Of a DNA stretch of 64,000 nucleotides, positions 16,576 to 26,164 are shown one piece after another. The stretch's first letter is position 1; every line of letters begins with the position of its first letter. The position numbers were made by a program, and so were the translations under genes. The notes under the pieces were generated by a model that was not told where the DNA came from, did no database searches, and saw only the letters and a program-made list of their open reading frames with translations. Source of the DNA: Leucothrix pacifica (lineage in GTDB: Bacteria; Pseudomonadota; Gammaproteobacteria; Thiotrichales; Thiotrichaceae); the NCBI RefSeq assembly GCF_003172875.1, contig NZ_QGKM01000056.1, positions 17,783 through 81,782 on the forward strand. Reading direction: 5' to 3'.

Positions 16576-19500
16576 ATGAATCCATTCCACAATGCATGGG
16601 GAATGATCTGTCTTTGGCTACTGTTGCTCTTGAACTCAATTACTTACGCCAATACAGACAAATTTGACCTCGATACCCTGTTAGAGGGTACTGACCACCC
16701 AAGCGCGATTGAGCAGCTTGATGGTCTGCTGGAATCACTCGATTATACGCGTGACGTAGAACTGTGGACGATCACTTTAGTAAGAGCAGCGAGACTGCGG
16801 GCGCTTGAGTCGCAGCACAAACAAGCGCTAGATTTCCTGAGATCCAAGTCATGGCCAGAGGATTTACTGGCAAATACCGTTTTAAAAATCGCAACGTCTA
16901 ATGAAATTGAGCATTATCTGAATCATAAAAGTTGGGGACTCGTGCCACATAGTGGTAGGAATGAGGCGTTAGCGGGCAAACATGTCAGCGAATATCATCA
17001 GCTCACTACTGACCTTGGTAACTACTACCGTTCAGCTTTTGATGATGCGCTCGATAATGCAATCACACTTAAACAGGCTTCAGCGTACTTCACACCTAGC
17101 GAATATCCAGAGCATATCAGAGGCTACCTTGCTGATTTAGTCGCTAGTCGCTGGATAGATTTTTTGTCAGATGATTTGTATTGGACGCAGCGTCAACAAA
17201 AGCAGCTTCGCAATATTGATCTGGCGGCTTTGTTAGCACTGGGTGCTCGGGATGATCTGGAGTTATTTGATGAGCATCTTCATCCACTTAACAGAATTAA
17301 AGCCATCAGTGAGCGCTTGTACTATTGGCATAAGCGTGCGGGACGTAAGGAAGCAGCGCTTGAAGTGTATCGATTATATGTTGTGCTGCTAAATCGCCAT
17401 TTTTCCACTGCAGAAGAGACTGAGGTTCTGAGTCAGTCTCTTACTGAAGCAGTGAAAGCATTAGGGGCTCAATATCCGTGGTGGACGGTGGGCCAATATC
17501 AGTTGTCATTATTCCGGCAACAAATGCCCCACGCCAGCGCGTTGCTTGAAGCGCATGATTTAGCGGTGCAGGCAAGTATCGCCCACCCAACGTCACATGG
17601 TGCAAAGCTAAGCAAAGCCCTGTTGCGTGAATTAGAATATCAGGAGTTTTCTGTGTCCGGGCAGCGAAGTAGCGCGATCGGGCGAGCATCTCTCAAAGTA
17701 AATTACCGCAATCTGTATCGTCTTTATTTTAAAGCATGGAAAGTCAGTGAGCCATTACCGGTAAGTCTTGAAGAAGGTGAGTTGCGAGTTGTCGTAGATG
17801 AATTACTGAAGCAACCGGCCACTGTTGAGTGGAAAGCTGAGTTATCTGATTATTCTGATCTGCGACATCATGAAACCCACCTCGTCCCACAGATTGAAGA
17901 GCATGGTCAGTGGTTGCTGATGGTCTCGCCACAAGCTGAATTTGCCGATGTTACTGAGAAAGTTCAATTACTAAATCTTCACCTCAGTCACTATGTGGCA
18001 AGCGTGAGTTATCATAACGGTGAGTTTAGAGTGGCTACTTACGATGGCCGCCGTGGTCGTGCGTTACCCAATATTGTGGTTGAGCTAGTTGAAGTTACGG
18101 ACGAGTCAACGGTTGTGTTGACCAGTGCTAAAAGCAATGTCCATGGAGTTGCGACCTTAAGCCGCACCAAAGATGCTGATCACTATCAAATCCGTTTAAG
18201 GCACGGTGTGGATAGTTCAGTCATTGAAATACCAGGTTTATTAGGACTGAAAGATGAACAACGTTGGTCCTTAAAGCCAGCTAAGGCGGTCGTGTTTACT
18301 GATCAGCTTAGCTATGAGCCAGGTGATTTAATCCATTGGACGATGTTAGTGAAAGCAAGTGAGCGTAATACACAGAGCGCGCCACACGTCTTGGCAGATA
18401 GTGCAGGCTGGATGAAGCTTTATAATCCTGACAACCAATTAATCCTTCAGCAGCAAGTGACAACAGACGCAACCGGCTTAGCCAGTGGCACGCTTCAGCT
18501 TGATGAAAATATTCAAGAGATTGATTTTGGTACGTGGCGGCTTCAGTCCAGTTGGCGTGGGAATAAATCAATTAATGTAAGCAAGACTGCCGAATCATAT
18601 TTAACGATTGACACTCTGTCCGAGCATTTATCCGCGAATCAAGCTCTGACTATCAATGGTGTGGCACGGAGTGACCGCTCTAAGCTAGAGGAAGCTTATA
18701 TTAGCTGGAAGCTTCGCAGATCTGGCTTCAAAGCAAATGGTGATCTCGTGTCATCTGTTGAGATATCTCAAGGTGTTTCAGAGCTTATTAATCATCAATT
18801 CAAAGTACCACTTGTCTTATCGATACATGATGAGTCGTCTGCTTTGCGATATCGATTTGAATTGCAATTAGACCTTATGGATGACGGGCAGCGCCTTAAA
18901 ACGATATCAACGCCATTTAATGTAGCGAATGATCATCACTACTTTACCATTAAAAGTGACCAGGCCTTTTACGAAACTGCTGTTGGCATCAACCTTGCTT
19001 TTTCAAAAACAAATAGTCATTGGCAGGGCGTGGCCGGGAGTAGCGAGTGGTTTTTATATGCTTTAAATGCGCCGCACAAAATAGATACTGAAAAGAAACA
19101 TGAAACGAAGGAGTGGATTCTTGGTGCGCTTAAAAAACATGGTGAACTAAACCATAATAATCAAGGCCTCGCACGACTTCACTTGAAAGGCCTTGAAGCG
19201 GGCATATATCGTTTACGCTTAGTAGATAAGCAATCAACTGACTCAGAGTCTGTGGGGACCGCAGAGGAGCTCGATATTATCGTTGTAGAATCAGACAATA
19301 TAAATCGACTCAAAGCAGGAGAGGTGTTACTCGCTCAAAAAGCCAATGCTGAAGTGGGTGATACACTAAAGTTACTGGCGGGTTCAGGCACTCAAAACCA
19401 GTGGGTACGCCTAAATATTTTGAAACAAGGTAAGTTGCTTGCAAGTCAGATGCTATCGCCGGGTGTGCACCTGTTAGAGTTTCCGGTTACAAAGTCTCAT

Positions 19501-20211
19501 CAGGGAGGCTTGGCGTTCAATCTGGAATGGGTTGAGCAAAATCAGATAAACAATAAAGATATCTTTGTCGCTGTTCCTTGGGTAAGTAAACATCTCACGC
19601 TAAGCATCACAGAACAGGCATCTGGTGATCATAGATTGTTAAAGGTGACTACATCTGATGGTCATGCTTTGATTCATAAAAAAGCACAAGTCCTGGTACA
19701 TTACAGCGACATAGGCACGGTTAACACCCCTGGTGAAGCAATTAATCTAAGCGAGCTATATCAACAGTATCAGCCATCAATGATCCGTCTGGATAATAAT
19801 GGTGACAGCTACCCCTATTATTTCAGGGAATCGCGCCGCATAGCGCCCACGGCCAAATCAACTTTAAGGTACGCAGAAATTCGCTACAGTAATAAAAACA
19901 ACGATGCATACCTTGGTAAGCAAAGTACCTTTAGTATGCTGCCAATGATGCTGGTAAATAATGAGAGTGCTTTGGGGCAGATTGGCTTGTCGTCTAATAA
20001 TCAAACATTAAAGACCATTAGTGCGTCAACATCGGTGGTTGCTTCCGGTCAGCATAAACCGTTATCAATAGTACAAAGAGGTTTCCTGAATGAAAACGGT
20101 GAATTTCAGTTAGTGATTCCTGCCTCCCTTAGAGGAAAGCAGGTTCGCGCTCACATATTAGTCGTCACACCAACGCTTGAAACAGGGCAGTTATCAACCA
20201 CCCTGAGGTGA
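16576..20211 (+). CDS. large exported macroglobulin-like protein
   Basis: Exported protein of 1211 residues with a signal peptide ending ITYANT (about residue 26). Residues 30-400 look helical and TPR-like; from about 470 onward the protein is beta-rich. The segment FTDQLSYEPGDLIHW at about residues 574-588 matches the MG2-type 'TDR-x-x-Y-x-P-G-x' hallmark of bacterial alpha-2-macroglobulin-like proteins, and the flanks fit MG domains. There is no CxEQ thioester motif and the protein stops well short of the usual 1500-2000 residues, with no domain after the last MG-like unit. It has no pbpC neighbour. Its 3' end overlaps the convergent DegS-like gene by 18 bases. Family assignment is moderate. 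Confidence 0.6.
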   Translation: MNPFHNAWGMICLWLLLLLNSITYANTDKFDLDTLLEGTDHPSAIEQLDGLLESLDYTRDVELWTITLVRAARLRALESQHKQALDFLRSKSWPEDLLANTVLKIATSNEIEHYLNHKSWGLVPHSGRNEALAGKHVSEYHQLTTDLGNYYRSAFDDALDNAITLKQASAYFTPSEYPEHIRGYLADLVASRWIDFLSDDLYWTQRQQKQLRNIDLAALLALGARDDLELFDEHLHPLNRIKAISERLYYWHKRAGRKEAALEVYRLYVVLLNRHFSTAEETEVLSQSLTEAVKALGAQYPWWTVGQYQLSLFRQQMPHASALLEAHDLAVQASIAHPTSHGAKLSKALLRELEYQEFSVSGQRSSAIGRASLKVNYRNLYRLYFKAWKVSEPLPVSLEEGELRVVVDELLKQPATVEWKAELSDYSDLRHHETHLVPQIEEHGQWLLMVSPQAEFADVTEKVQLLNLHLSHYVASVSYHNGEFRVATYDGRRGRALPNIVVELVEVTDESTVVLTSAKSNVHGVATLSRTKDADHYQIRLRHGVDSSVIEIPGLLGLKDEQRWSLKPAKAVVFTDQLSYEPGDLIHWTMLVKASERNTQSAPHVLADSAGWMKLYNPDNQLILQQQVTTDATGLASGTLQLDENIQEIDFGTWRLQSSWRGNKSINVSKTAESYLTIDTLSEHLSANQALTINGVARSDRSKLEEAYISWKLRRSGFKANGDLVSSVEISQGVSELINHQFKVPLVLSIHDESSALRYRFELQLDLMDDGQRLKTISTPFNVANDHHYFTIKSDQAFYETAVGINLAFSKTNSHWQGVAGSSEWFLYALNAPHKIDTEKKHETKEWILGALKKHGELNHNNQGLARLHLKGLEAGIYRLRLVDKQSTDSESVGTAEELDIIVVESDNINRLKAGEVLLAQKANAEVGDTLKLLAGSGTQNQWVRLNILKQGKLLASQMLSPGVHLLEFPVTKSHQGGLAFNLEWVEQNQINNKDIFVAVPWVSKHLTLSITEQASGDHRLLKVTTSDGHALIHKKAQVLVHYSDIGTVNTPGEAINLSELYQQYQPSMIRLDNNGDSYPYYFRESRRIAPTAKSTLRYAEIRYSNKNNDAYLGKQSTFSMLPMMLVNNESALGQIGLSSNNQTLKTISASTSVVASGQHKPLSIVQRGFLNENGEFQLVIPASLRGKQVRAHILVVTPTLETGQLSTTLR

Positions 20212-21309
20212 GGTGAGTGGCACCATGACTTTCAGTTGTTGTTTGTTTCTGAGGATGGTCAGCTCGACAGTGTCGCCAGACTCATATTCATCGAGAATGT
20301 CCAGCAAATCAGCAACAGTATCGACATCGCGCCCGTCGATTTGCTGAATCATGTCACCGAGCACACTTTGGTTATTGTGTTCGGTAATGCCAATTAATCC
20401 CACTTTCTCAGCACCACTGTTTTTAGCAGTGTTGAGTACTGCCACCCCTCGGATGCCAAATCGTTGGTTGATCAGTGCGTTATAGCGTTCATCCATTGTC
20501 ACACCTAACACCGGACGGATATAGCGACCCTTAGAGATAAGCTGCGGTACTACGCGATTAACATTATCAACCGGAATAGAAAAACCAATGCCGGAGGATG
20601 AACCTGAAGGACTGTAGATAGCGGTGTTGATACCAATGAGTCGCCCCGCGCTATCAATCAAGGGACCGCCTGAGTTGCCCGGGTTAATTGCTGCATCGGT
20701 TTGAATCAGGCTTTCTATACGTCCACCTGCCTCGCTGTCTATGGAACGCCCTAACGCAGAAATAATGCCGGTAGTCAGCGTGTGATCCAGTCCAAAAGGA
20801 TTGCCAATGGCATAAACCTTTTGTCCTACTTGTAAGTTCTTACTGCGACCAATGGGCACAGGATCAGGGCTGTCCAACGGCACATTAATCTTCAATACGG
20901 CTAAGTCATGCCGAGGGCTGGCACCGACTAAAATTGCATCATAGACGCGTTGGTCTGATAACTTCACAGTGGCAGAGGAGGAGTCTTTGATCACATGGAA
21001 GTTGGTGACGACATGCCCCTGATTATCCCAAATAAACCCAGAGCCGGAACCTAGCGGTGTTTCTTTAAAGGTACGTGTCCACGGGTTCAACTGTGTATCT
21101 AGCGTATTAATAAAGACAACAGAAGGGCTGACACGTTGAAAGATGTTTATGGTGTTTTGTTCATCAGAATTAAAGTCGCCACGCTCGGTAACCACTCTGG
21201 GTTGGCTTTGACCATCCAATAACCAGTTTTGAATATAGGGTTTGCAGACAAATAATATGACTAGCGCAACGATTGTCCAAATTGTCAGGTTAAGGAGTTT
21301 TTTAAGCAT
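20194..21309 (-). CDS. membrane-anchored S1C serine protease, DegS-like
   Basis: HtrA-family protease of 371 residues. A single N-terminal transmembrane anchor (about residues 7-23) replaces a cleaved signal peptide. The trypsin-like domain has the triad His105 (TNFHVI), Asp135 (RHDLAV) and Ser213 (PGNSGGP). One PDZ domain covers about residues 270-365, as in DegS and AlgW, whereas DegP and DegQ have two. DegS-type proteases sense misfolded outer-membrane proteins and start cleavage of the anti-sigma factor RseA. The gene is transcribed alone and is convergent, with an 18-base overlap, with the macroglobulin-like gene. Confidence 0.9.
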   Translation of the reverse strand: MLKKLLNLTIWTIVALVILFVCKPYIQNWLLDGQSQPRVVTERGDFNSDEQNTINIFQRVSPSVVFINTLDTQLNPWTRTFKETPLGSGSGFIWDNQGHVVTNFHVIKDSSSATVKLSDQRVYDAILVGASPRHDLAVLKINVPLDSPDPVPIGRSKNLQVGQKVYAIGNPFGLDHTLTTGIISALGRSIDSEAGGRIESLIQTDAAINPGNSGGPLIDSAGRLIGINTAIYSPSGSSSGIGFSIPVDNVNRVVPQLISKGRYIRPVLGVTMDERYNALINQRFGIRGVAVLNTAKNSGAEKVGLIGITEHNNQSVLGDMIQQIDGRDVDTVADLLDILDEYESGDTVELTILRNKQQLKVMVPLTSPQGG

Positions 21310-21578
21310 GGCAGGGGCGTTTTTATCAAAGACTATTATGAAAAGTGTGGGGATTATTATCGCTCATTCAACACATTAGCGAGTTAATAATAGTTTAATC
21401 TGTTGTGTTAACACTCCAAGTGGTCATATGAATGAGGGTAAGTGTTAGCAGACTAATCAGTCCAATATTTTGTAATTGTGTTGATGCAAAAGTATGTATG
21501 TGTTTTCCAGATCGTTCAAAATAGTAGGTGATAAATGATTAAGGGTTAAGTCGTCTTAATCCGCAATAAGATGGGCAA
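21310..21578. other. intergenic region upstream of the DegS-like gene
   Basis: These 269 bases (320 in all to the acs stop codon) contain no supported open frame. They hold the promoter region of the protease gene and, at the right, the acs terminator. No palindromic operator stood out. Confidence 0.5.
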
Positions 21579-21604
21579 TAAAAAGGCCCGAACTCAGTCG
21601 GGCC
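21579..21604 (-). terminator. intrinsic terminator of acs
   Basis: GGCCCG and CGGGCC form a GC stem; on the minus strand it is followed by TTTTTA. It lies 25 bases past the acs stop codon. Confidence 0.85.
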
Positions 21605-21629
21605 TCTGTGTCGCGGATTAAGCCAGAAA

Positions 21630-23573
21630 TTAGCTGTTTTCGCGATGCTCGATCAGGTCATCAACTACTGAAGGATCAGCAAGTGTTGAAGTATCGCCCA
21701 AGCTATCGATCTCGTTAGTTGCGATCTTGCGAAGGATACGACGCATGATCTTACCAGAACGAGTTTTTGGCAGGCCAGGAGACCACTGAATCAGATTAAT
21801 CTTAGCGATTGGGCCGATTTCAGCACGTACCAGTTTAACCAGTTCAGTCTTCAGCTCATCAGTACCCACTTCGCCGTCCATTAGTGTGACGTATGCATAA
21901 ATACCCTGACCAGTCAGGTCATGTGGATAACCGACAACCGCCGCTTCTGCTACCTTCTCATGAAGACCAAGAGCCGCTTCGATTTCAGCAGTACCTAGAC
22001 GGTGACCAGAGACGTTTAATACGTCATCAACACGACCCGTGATCCAGTAGTGACCATCTTCGTCACGACGTGCGCCGTCACCCGTGAAGTAGTAACCCTT
22101 AAACATTGAGAAATACGTCTCATAGAAACGCTTGTGGTCGCCAAATACGGTGCGAATCATTGCAGGCCAAGGACGATCAATCGCTAAGTTACCCGCAGCA
22201 GGGCTACCTTCGATCTCGTTACCTTCATCATCAAGCAGTACAGGGTTCACACCGAAGAATGGCTGCATAGCAGAACCTGGCTTCAGGTCATTAACACCCG
22301 GAAGAGGCGTCATCATGTGACCACCAGTCTCAGTCTGCCACCATGTATCAACGATTGGGCACTTACCATTACCGACGATGTTGTAATACCACTCCCATGC
22401 TTCAGGATTGATTGGCTCACCAACCGTACCCAATACACGTAAGCTCTTACGTGAAGTCTTTTCAACAGGCTCGTTACCCGCACCCATTAAAGAGCGGATT
22501 GCCGTAGGTGCTGTGTAGAAAATGCTGACGTTGTGTTTATCAACCACTTCCCAGAAACGTGAAATGTCAGGGTAAGTCGGAATACCTTCAAACATGACTG
22601 TAGTTGCACCGTTAGCCAGCGGGCCATACACGATGTAAGTGTGACCTGTAACCCAGCCGACGTCCGCTGTACACCAGTAAACATCACCTTCTTTGTAGTC
22701 AAACACTGCTTCGTGAGTCATTGCAGCCTGAACTAAGTAACCACCCGTTGTGTGCTGAACACCCTTTGGCGTACCAGTAGAACCAGACGTGTAAAGGATG
22801 AATAACGGATCTTCAGAATCCATTTGCTCAGGTTCACAGTCTGCACTCGCTGCATCAACTGCTTCGTGATACCAAACGTCACGGTCTTCAGTCCACTCGA
22901 TTGGATCACCACCGCGCTTTACCACGATGCAAGAATGAACGTTAGGGCAGTGCTCCAGAGCGATATCAGCATTGCTCTTCAGAGGAACACGGCGGCCACC
23001 ACGCATAGATTGGTCAGCCGTGATTACAACACGGCAGTCAGAGTCATTGATACGACTTGCTAGTGCTTCAGGTGAGAAGCCACCGAATACGATCGAGTGG
23101 ATCGCACCGATACGGGTACAAGCCAGCATCGCGATAGCAGCTTCAGGAATCATTGGCAGGTACAAAGAAACGCGATCGCCTTTCTCAACGCCACGTGCTT
23201 TTAATACGTTAGCGAACTTAGATACTTCCTCGTGTAGTTCACGGTAAGTGATCTTACGTGTATCTTCAGGACTGTCGCCTTCCCAGATAATCGCAACCTG
23301 ATCCGCACGCTTTTCAAGGTGACGGTCAATACAGTTATAAGATACGTTTAGTTTTGCTTCTGTGAACCAGTTGATGTGCAGATCTTCCTGATCAAAGCTC
23401 CAGTCCATCGTTTTCTTCCATGGCTTAAACCAGCTGACATACTTGTTAGCTTGCTCATCCCAGAAACCTTCAGGGTCGTCGATTGAACGTGCATACATTT
23501 CTTCAAACTGGGCTTTATTGATGTTTGCCTGTGCAGCAAATTCAGCCGAAACCGGGAACGTTTTTTCAGACAT
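21630..23573 (-). CDS. acs: acetyl-CoA synthetase
   Basis: AMP-forming acetate:CoA ligase, 647 residues, the normal length for Acs. The AMP-binding signature reads [14 protein letters not shown], the WWQTETGG active-site loop is present, and the C-terminal domain ends with [11 protein letters not shown]. Lys608 in that motif is equivalent to E. coli Lys609, the lysine whose acetylation by Pat blocks adenylation. The window also encodes a Pat-type acyltransferase, an HDAC-family deacetylase and an acetate-type symporter, so acetate activation and its control look locally complete. Transcribed divergently from the class I PHA synthase gene, whose substrate pathway begins with acetyl-CoA. A terminator follows. 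Confidence 0.96.
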   Translation of the reverse strand: MSEKTFPVSAEFAAQANINKAQFEEMYARSIDDPEGFWDEQANKYVSWFKPWKKTMDWSFDQEDLHINWFTEAKLNVSYNCIDRHLEKRADQVAIIWEGDSPEDTRKITYRELHEEVSKFANVLKARGVEKGDRVSLYLPMIPEAAIAMLACTRIGAIHSIVFGGFSPEALASRINDSDCRVVITADQSMRGGRRVPLKSNADIALEHCPNVHSCIVVKRGGDPIEWTEDRDVWYHEAVDAASADCEPEQMDSEDPLFILYTSGSTGTPKGVQHTTGGYLVQAAMTHEAVFDYKEGDVYWCTADVGWVTGHTYIVYGPLANGATTVMFEGIPTYPDISRFWEVVDKHNVSIFYTAPTAIRSLMGAGNEPVEKTSRKSLRVLGTVGEPINPEAWEWYYNIVGNGKCPIVDTWWQTETGGHMMTPLPGVNDLKPGSAMQPFFGVNPVLLDDEGNEIEGSPAAGNLAIDRPWPAMIRTVFGDHKRFYETYFSMFKGYYFTGDGARRDEDGHYWITGRVDDVLNVSGHRLGTAEIEAALGLHEKVAEAAVVGYPHDLTGQGIYAYVTLMDGEVGTDELKTELVKLVRAEIGPIAKINLIQWSPGLPKTRSGKIMRRILRKIATNEIDSLGDTSTLADPSVVDDLIEHRENS

Positions 23574-23827
23574 AAGTACATTTCTCCATGGGTAATCACT
23601 CTTCTCAAACTAAGGCCACTAGTGGACTCGTCGCTCAACTAAGGCGTACATAATAACATTTTGCATGAGTCACTCTAAGTGGCTGGCCTAATTCTCTATA
23701 TTAGACTTAAATATAGTGAACGACTTTTAGGCTTTACTATTGATAATCACAATAGTAAAAAATTTTATAGTGACGCACAATCATACGCCTAAGGTATATC
23801 ATAGTGGTTTTACTGCAAAATCTTATA

Positions 23828-23848
23828 TTATTGTGCGGTGCACAATAA
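23828..23848. promoter_or_regulatory. palindromic operator upstream of phaC, probable PhaR site
   Basis: TTATTGTGC-GGT-GCACAATAA is a perfect 9-bp inverted repeat with a 3-base centre. It contains TGC-N3-GCA, the core described for PhaR operators in Paracoccus. It overlaps the -35 box and spacer of the phaC promoter, a position that suits a repressor. The element TTGTGC-N2-TGCA recurs at the phaBA promoter. Binding by PhaR is inferred. Confidence 0.6.
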
Positions 23849-23859
23849 GCTGCTATATT
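23831..23859 (+). promoter_or_regulatory. sigma-70-like promoter of phaC
   Basis: TTGTGC (23831-23836), a 17-base spacer and TATATT (23854-23859) point toward phaC, giving a leader of roughly 105 bases. The -35 box lies inside the palindrome. Confidence 0.5.
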
Positions 23860-23972
23860 AGCCTGAGCACTGCAGATAGTTTGGGCCACTCTGATAACGA
23901 TGTTATGATGTAGGTCAAATTTACTGCTCTTAATAATGAGTAACATACGAGTCAATTGGTAAGGGATACAAT

Positions 23973-26099
23973 ATGTCTGAGCATGACAAACTAGACGAAG
24001 CTGCAAATCATCTGGAAGCAGCAACAGAGGCAATGAAACAGAATTTTCAGCACATTCAATCGATGATGGATGAATTTGCAAAGTCACACGAAAACCTCAA
24101 TATGGATCCGTTTAATCTGTCTGCAGCTTATTCAGAGTGGTTAAAAGCTGCAACTAGTGATCCTAAGAAGTTAGTGGACGCTAATATGCGTTTTTTCCAA
24201 AACTCGATGGCTCTTTCACAGCAAATGTTTAACGCCATGTTAGGGCAGTCATCTAAGCCAGTGATCACTGAAGAAGCGGGTGATCGTCGTTTCAAACATG
24301 AGGATTGGTCAAACAACCCGGTCTTCGGCACCATCAAACAGTCGTACCTTCTGACCTCTAAATGGATGCGTGATGTAGTGCAGGATGTTGAGGGCTTGGA
24401 TGAGAAGACAGCTGAAAAAGTTGAATTCTTCACCGAGCGCTATTTAGATGCGTTGTCACCAACGAACTTTGCGGCAACCAATCCTGCGGTGATTGAGAAA
24501 GTACTCGAAACCAAAGGTGAAAACCTGATTAGCGGCCTGAAGAATATGATGGCTGATATGGACAACGGTAGTGGTCAGCTCAATATTCGTATGACGGATA
24601 CTGAAGCATTTACTTTGGGTGAGAACGTTGCAGCGACGCCGGGTAAAGTGGTTTTCCAAAACCGCATGTTCCAGCTCATTCAGTACACACCAACCACTGA
24701 AAAAGTACTCAAGCGTCCTTTGATGATCGTCCCACCATGGATTAATAAATTCTACATCCTTGATTTACAGCCTAAAAACTCAATGTTGAAGTGGCTAACG
24801 GATCAGGGTCACACTGTCTTCGTCGTGTCATGGGTTAACCCTGATGAAACCTACCGAGATGTTGGTTTCGAGACTTATATGAAAGAGGGTGTTCTGACTG
24901 CAGTAGATGCAGTAGAGGCAGCAACGGGCGAAAGCGATATCAATGCCATTGGTTATTGTATCGGTGGAACACTGCTGAGCCTGACGTTGTCGTATATGAA
25001 GCAAATAGGGGATGAGCGCATTAAGAGTGCGACGTTCTTCACCACGATGATCGACTTCTCCGAGCCGGGTGAGTTGGGAGTATTCATTGATGAAGAGCAA
25101 ATCCAGAATATTGAAGAGCGAATGGATACACAGGGTTACCTCGATGGTGCCGGTATGTCAGGTGCGTTTAATTTGATGCGTGCTAATGATTTGATTTGGT
25201 CTTTCTACATCAATAATTACTTGCTCGGCAACGACGCCCGCCCGTTTGACTTGTTGTTCTGGAATTCAGATTCAACGCGTATGCCGGCTAAGATGCACTC
25301 TTGGTATCTACGCAATATGTATCTGGAAAACCAATTATGTAAGCCTCAGGCGGTGACAGTTGAGGGTGTTGATATTGACTTATCAAAGATTGATATTCCG
25401 AGCTGCTTTATTTCTGCCGTTGATGATCACATCGCTCCGTGGCTTTCTACCTATAAGGGTGCGAAATTACTGGGTGGCAAAACTCGCTTTATCTTGGGTG
25501 GTTCTGGTCATATTGCCGGAATCGTTAACCCTCCTACACAAGTGAAATATGGTTACCGCTTTACTGATGACTTACCAGACGATCCACAAACATGGGCAGA
25601 TAGCGCTGAACAGTTTGAAGGTTCGTGGTGGCCTGAGTGGGATAAGTGGGTACGTGCATTAGACAACAAGCAAGTAGCTGCCCGTAAGCCGGGAAGCGGC
25701 GCTCTGAAAGTCATTGAGGACGCACCAGGTACGTATGTGAAGTGTCGTTTAGGTGAGCCGGTACCAAAGCTCGAAACAACTGTCATTAAGCCTGTTGCAA
25801 AAAAAACAGCGACTAAAGCAAAAGCAAGTGCTACCAAAAAGCCAGCGGCTAAAAAAGCGACTGCAAAGAAGCCAGCGAGTAAAAAAGCTGAGACAAAGCC
25901 AGTTGCCAAAGCGAAACCAGCGACAAAAAAGTCAACGGACACAGCGGGTGCTAAGCAATCTGCTACTGTGAAGAAGACTGAAGCAGCAAAATCGCCCGCA
26001 AAAGCTAAGTCAGCTGCTAAAAAGCCAGTTGCTAAAGCTGAAGAGCCAGCTAAACAGCAAACAGAGGCTGACGCAAAAAAAGATTCTGATCAGAAGTAA
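23973..26099 (+). CDS. phaC: class I PHA synthase with lysine/alanine-rich C-terminal tail
   Basis: Polymerises (R)-3-hydroxyacyl-CoA, mainly 3-hydroxybutyryl-CoA, on the surface of storage granules. The catalytic core covers about residues 1-600: lipase-like box GYCIGG with Cys329, the Asp of SAVDDHIAPW (484/485) and His513 of GGSGHIAG. W/F-rich SWWPEWDKW near 551-559 is typical of class I enzymes, which are normally about 590 residues. Residues 606-708 are an added tail of Lys-Ala-Pro repeats like histone H1 or PhaF-type phasins, then an acidic end. AAGGGA precedes the ATG. The gene stands apart from phaAB and is followed by a bidirectional terminator. Confidence 0.95.
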   Translation: MSEHDKLDEAANHLEAATEAMKQNFQHIQSMMDEFAKSHENLNMDPFNLSAAYSEWLKAATSDPKKLVDANMRFFQNSMALSQQMFNAMLGQSSKPVITEEAGDRRFKHEDWSNNPVFGTIKQSYLLTSKWMRDVVQDVEGLDEKTAEKVEFFTERYLDALSPTNFAATNPAVIEKVLETKGENLISGLKNMMADMDNGSGQLNIRMTDTEAFTLGENVAATPGKVVFQNRMFQLIQYTPTTEKVLKRPLMIVPPWINKFYILDLQPKNSMLKWLTDQGHTVFVVSWVNPDETYRDVGFETYMKEGVLTAVDAVEAATGESDINAIGYCIGGTLLSLTLSYMKQIGDERIKSATFFTTMIDFSEPGELGVFIDEEQIQNIEERMDTQGYLDGAGMSGAFNLMRANDLIWSFYINNYLLGNDARPFDLLFWNSDSTRMPAKMHSWYLRNMYLENQLCKPQAVTVEGVDIDLSKIDIPSCFISAVDDHIAPWLSTYKGAKLLGGKTRFILGGSGHIAGIVNPPTQVKYGYRFTDDLPDDPQTWADSAEQFEGSWWPEWDKWVRALDNKQVAARKPGSGALKVIEDAPGTYVKCRLGEPVPKLETTVIKPVAKKTATKAKASATKKPAAKKATAKKPASKKAETKPVAKAKPATKKSTDTAGAKQSATVKKTEAAKSPAKAKSAAKKPVAKAEEPAKQQTEADAKKDSDQK
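25788..26096 (+). other. histone-H1-like repeat tail of PhaC
   Basis: The 3' 309 bases of phaC encode about 103 residues dominated by lysine, alanine and proline in units such as AKKPAAKKA, KKPASKKAE and KPVAKAKPA. Net charge is strongly positive until the last 20 residues, which are Glu/Asp-rich. This composition is known for nucleoid-associated phasins (PhaF) and AlgP, not for the usual PHA synthases. Confidence 0.8.
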
Positions 26100-26112
26100 T
26101 TGATTAGTTTCA

Positions 26113-26150
26113 GGCAATAAAAAAGCTCCTGTGGGAGCTTTTTTATTGCC
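26113..26150. terminator. bidirectional terminator between phaC and the receiver gene
   Basis: GGCAATAAAAAAGCTCC and GGAGCTTTTTTATTGCC are perfect reverse complements around a short loop, giving a T run on both strands. It serves the two convergent genes that flank it. Confidence 0.92.
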
Positions 26151-26164
26151 ATCAATTTGTGTCG

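Larger units (their letters stand above)
23574..23972. promoter_or_regulatory. acs-phaC divergent regulatory region
   Basis: The 399-base region between acs and phaC contains no credible gene. Its right half holds a phaC promoter with an overlapping palindrome, listed separately; the left half next to acs is AT-rich and probably carries the acs promoter, for which I could not pick convincing boxes. Because the palindrome lies between both genes it could affect either. Confidence 0.55.

Noticed and set aside
25553..25942. 129-residue minus-strand frame opposite the phaC tail
   Set aside because: It arises from the repetitive Lys/Ala codons of phaC read backward (Ala/Val/Phe-rich) and has no independent support.
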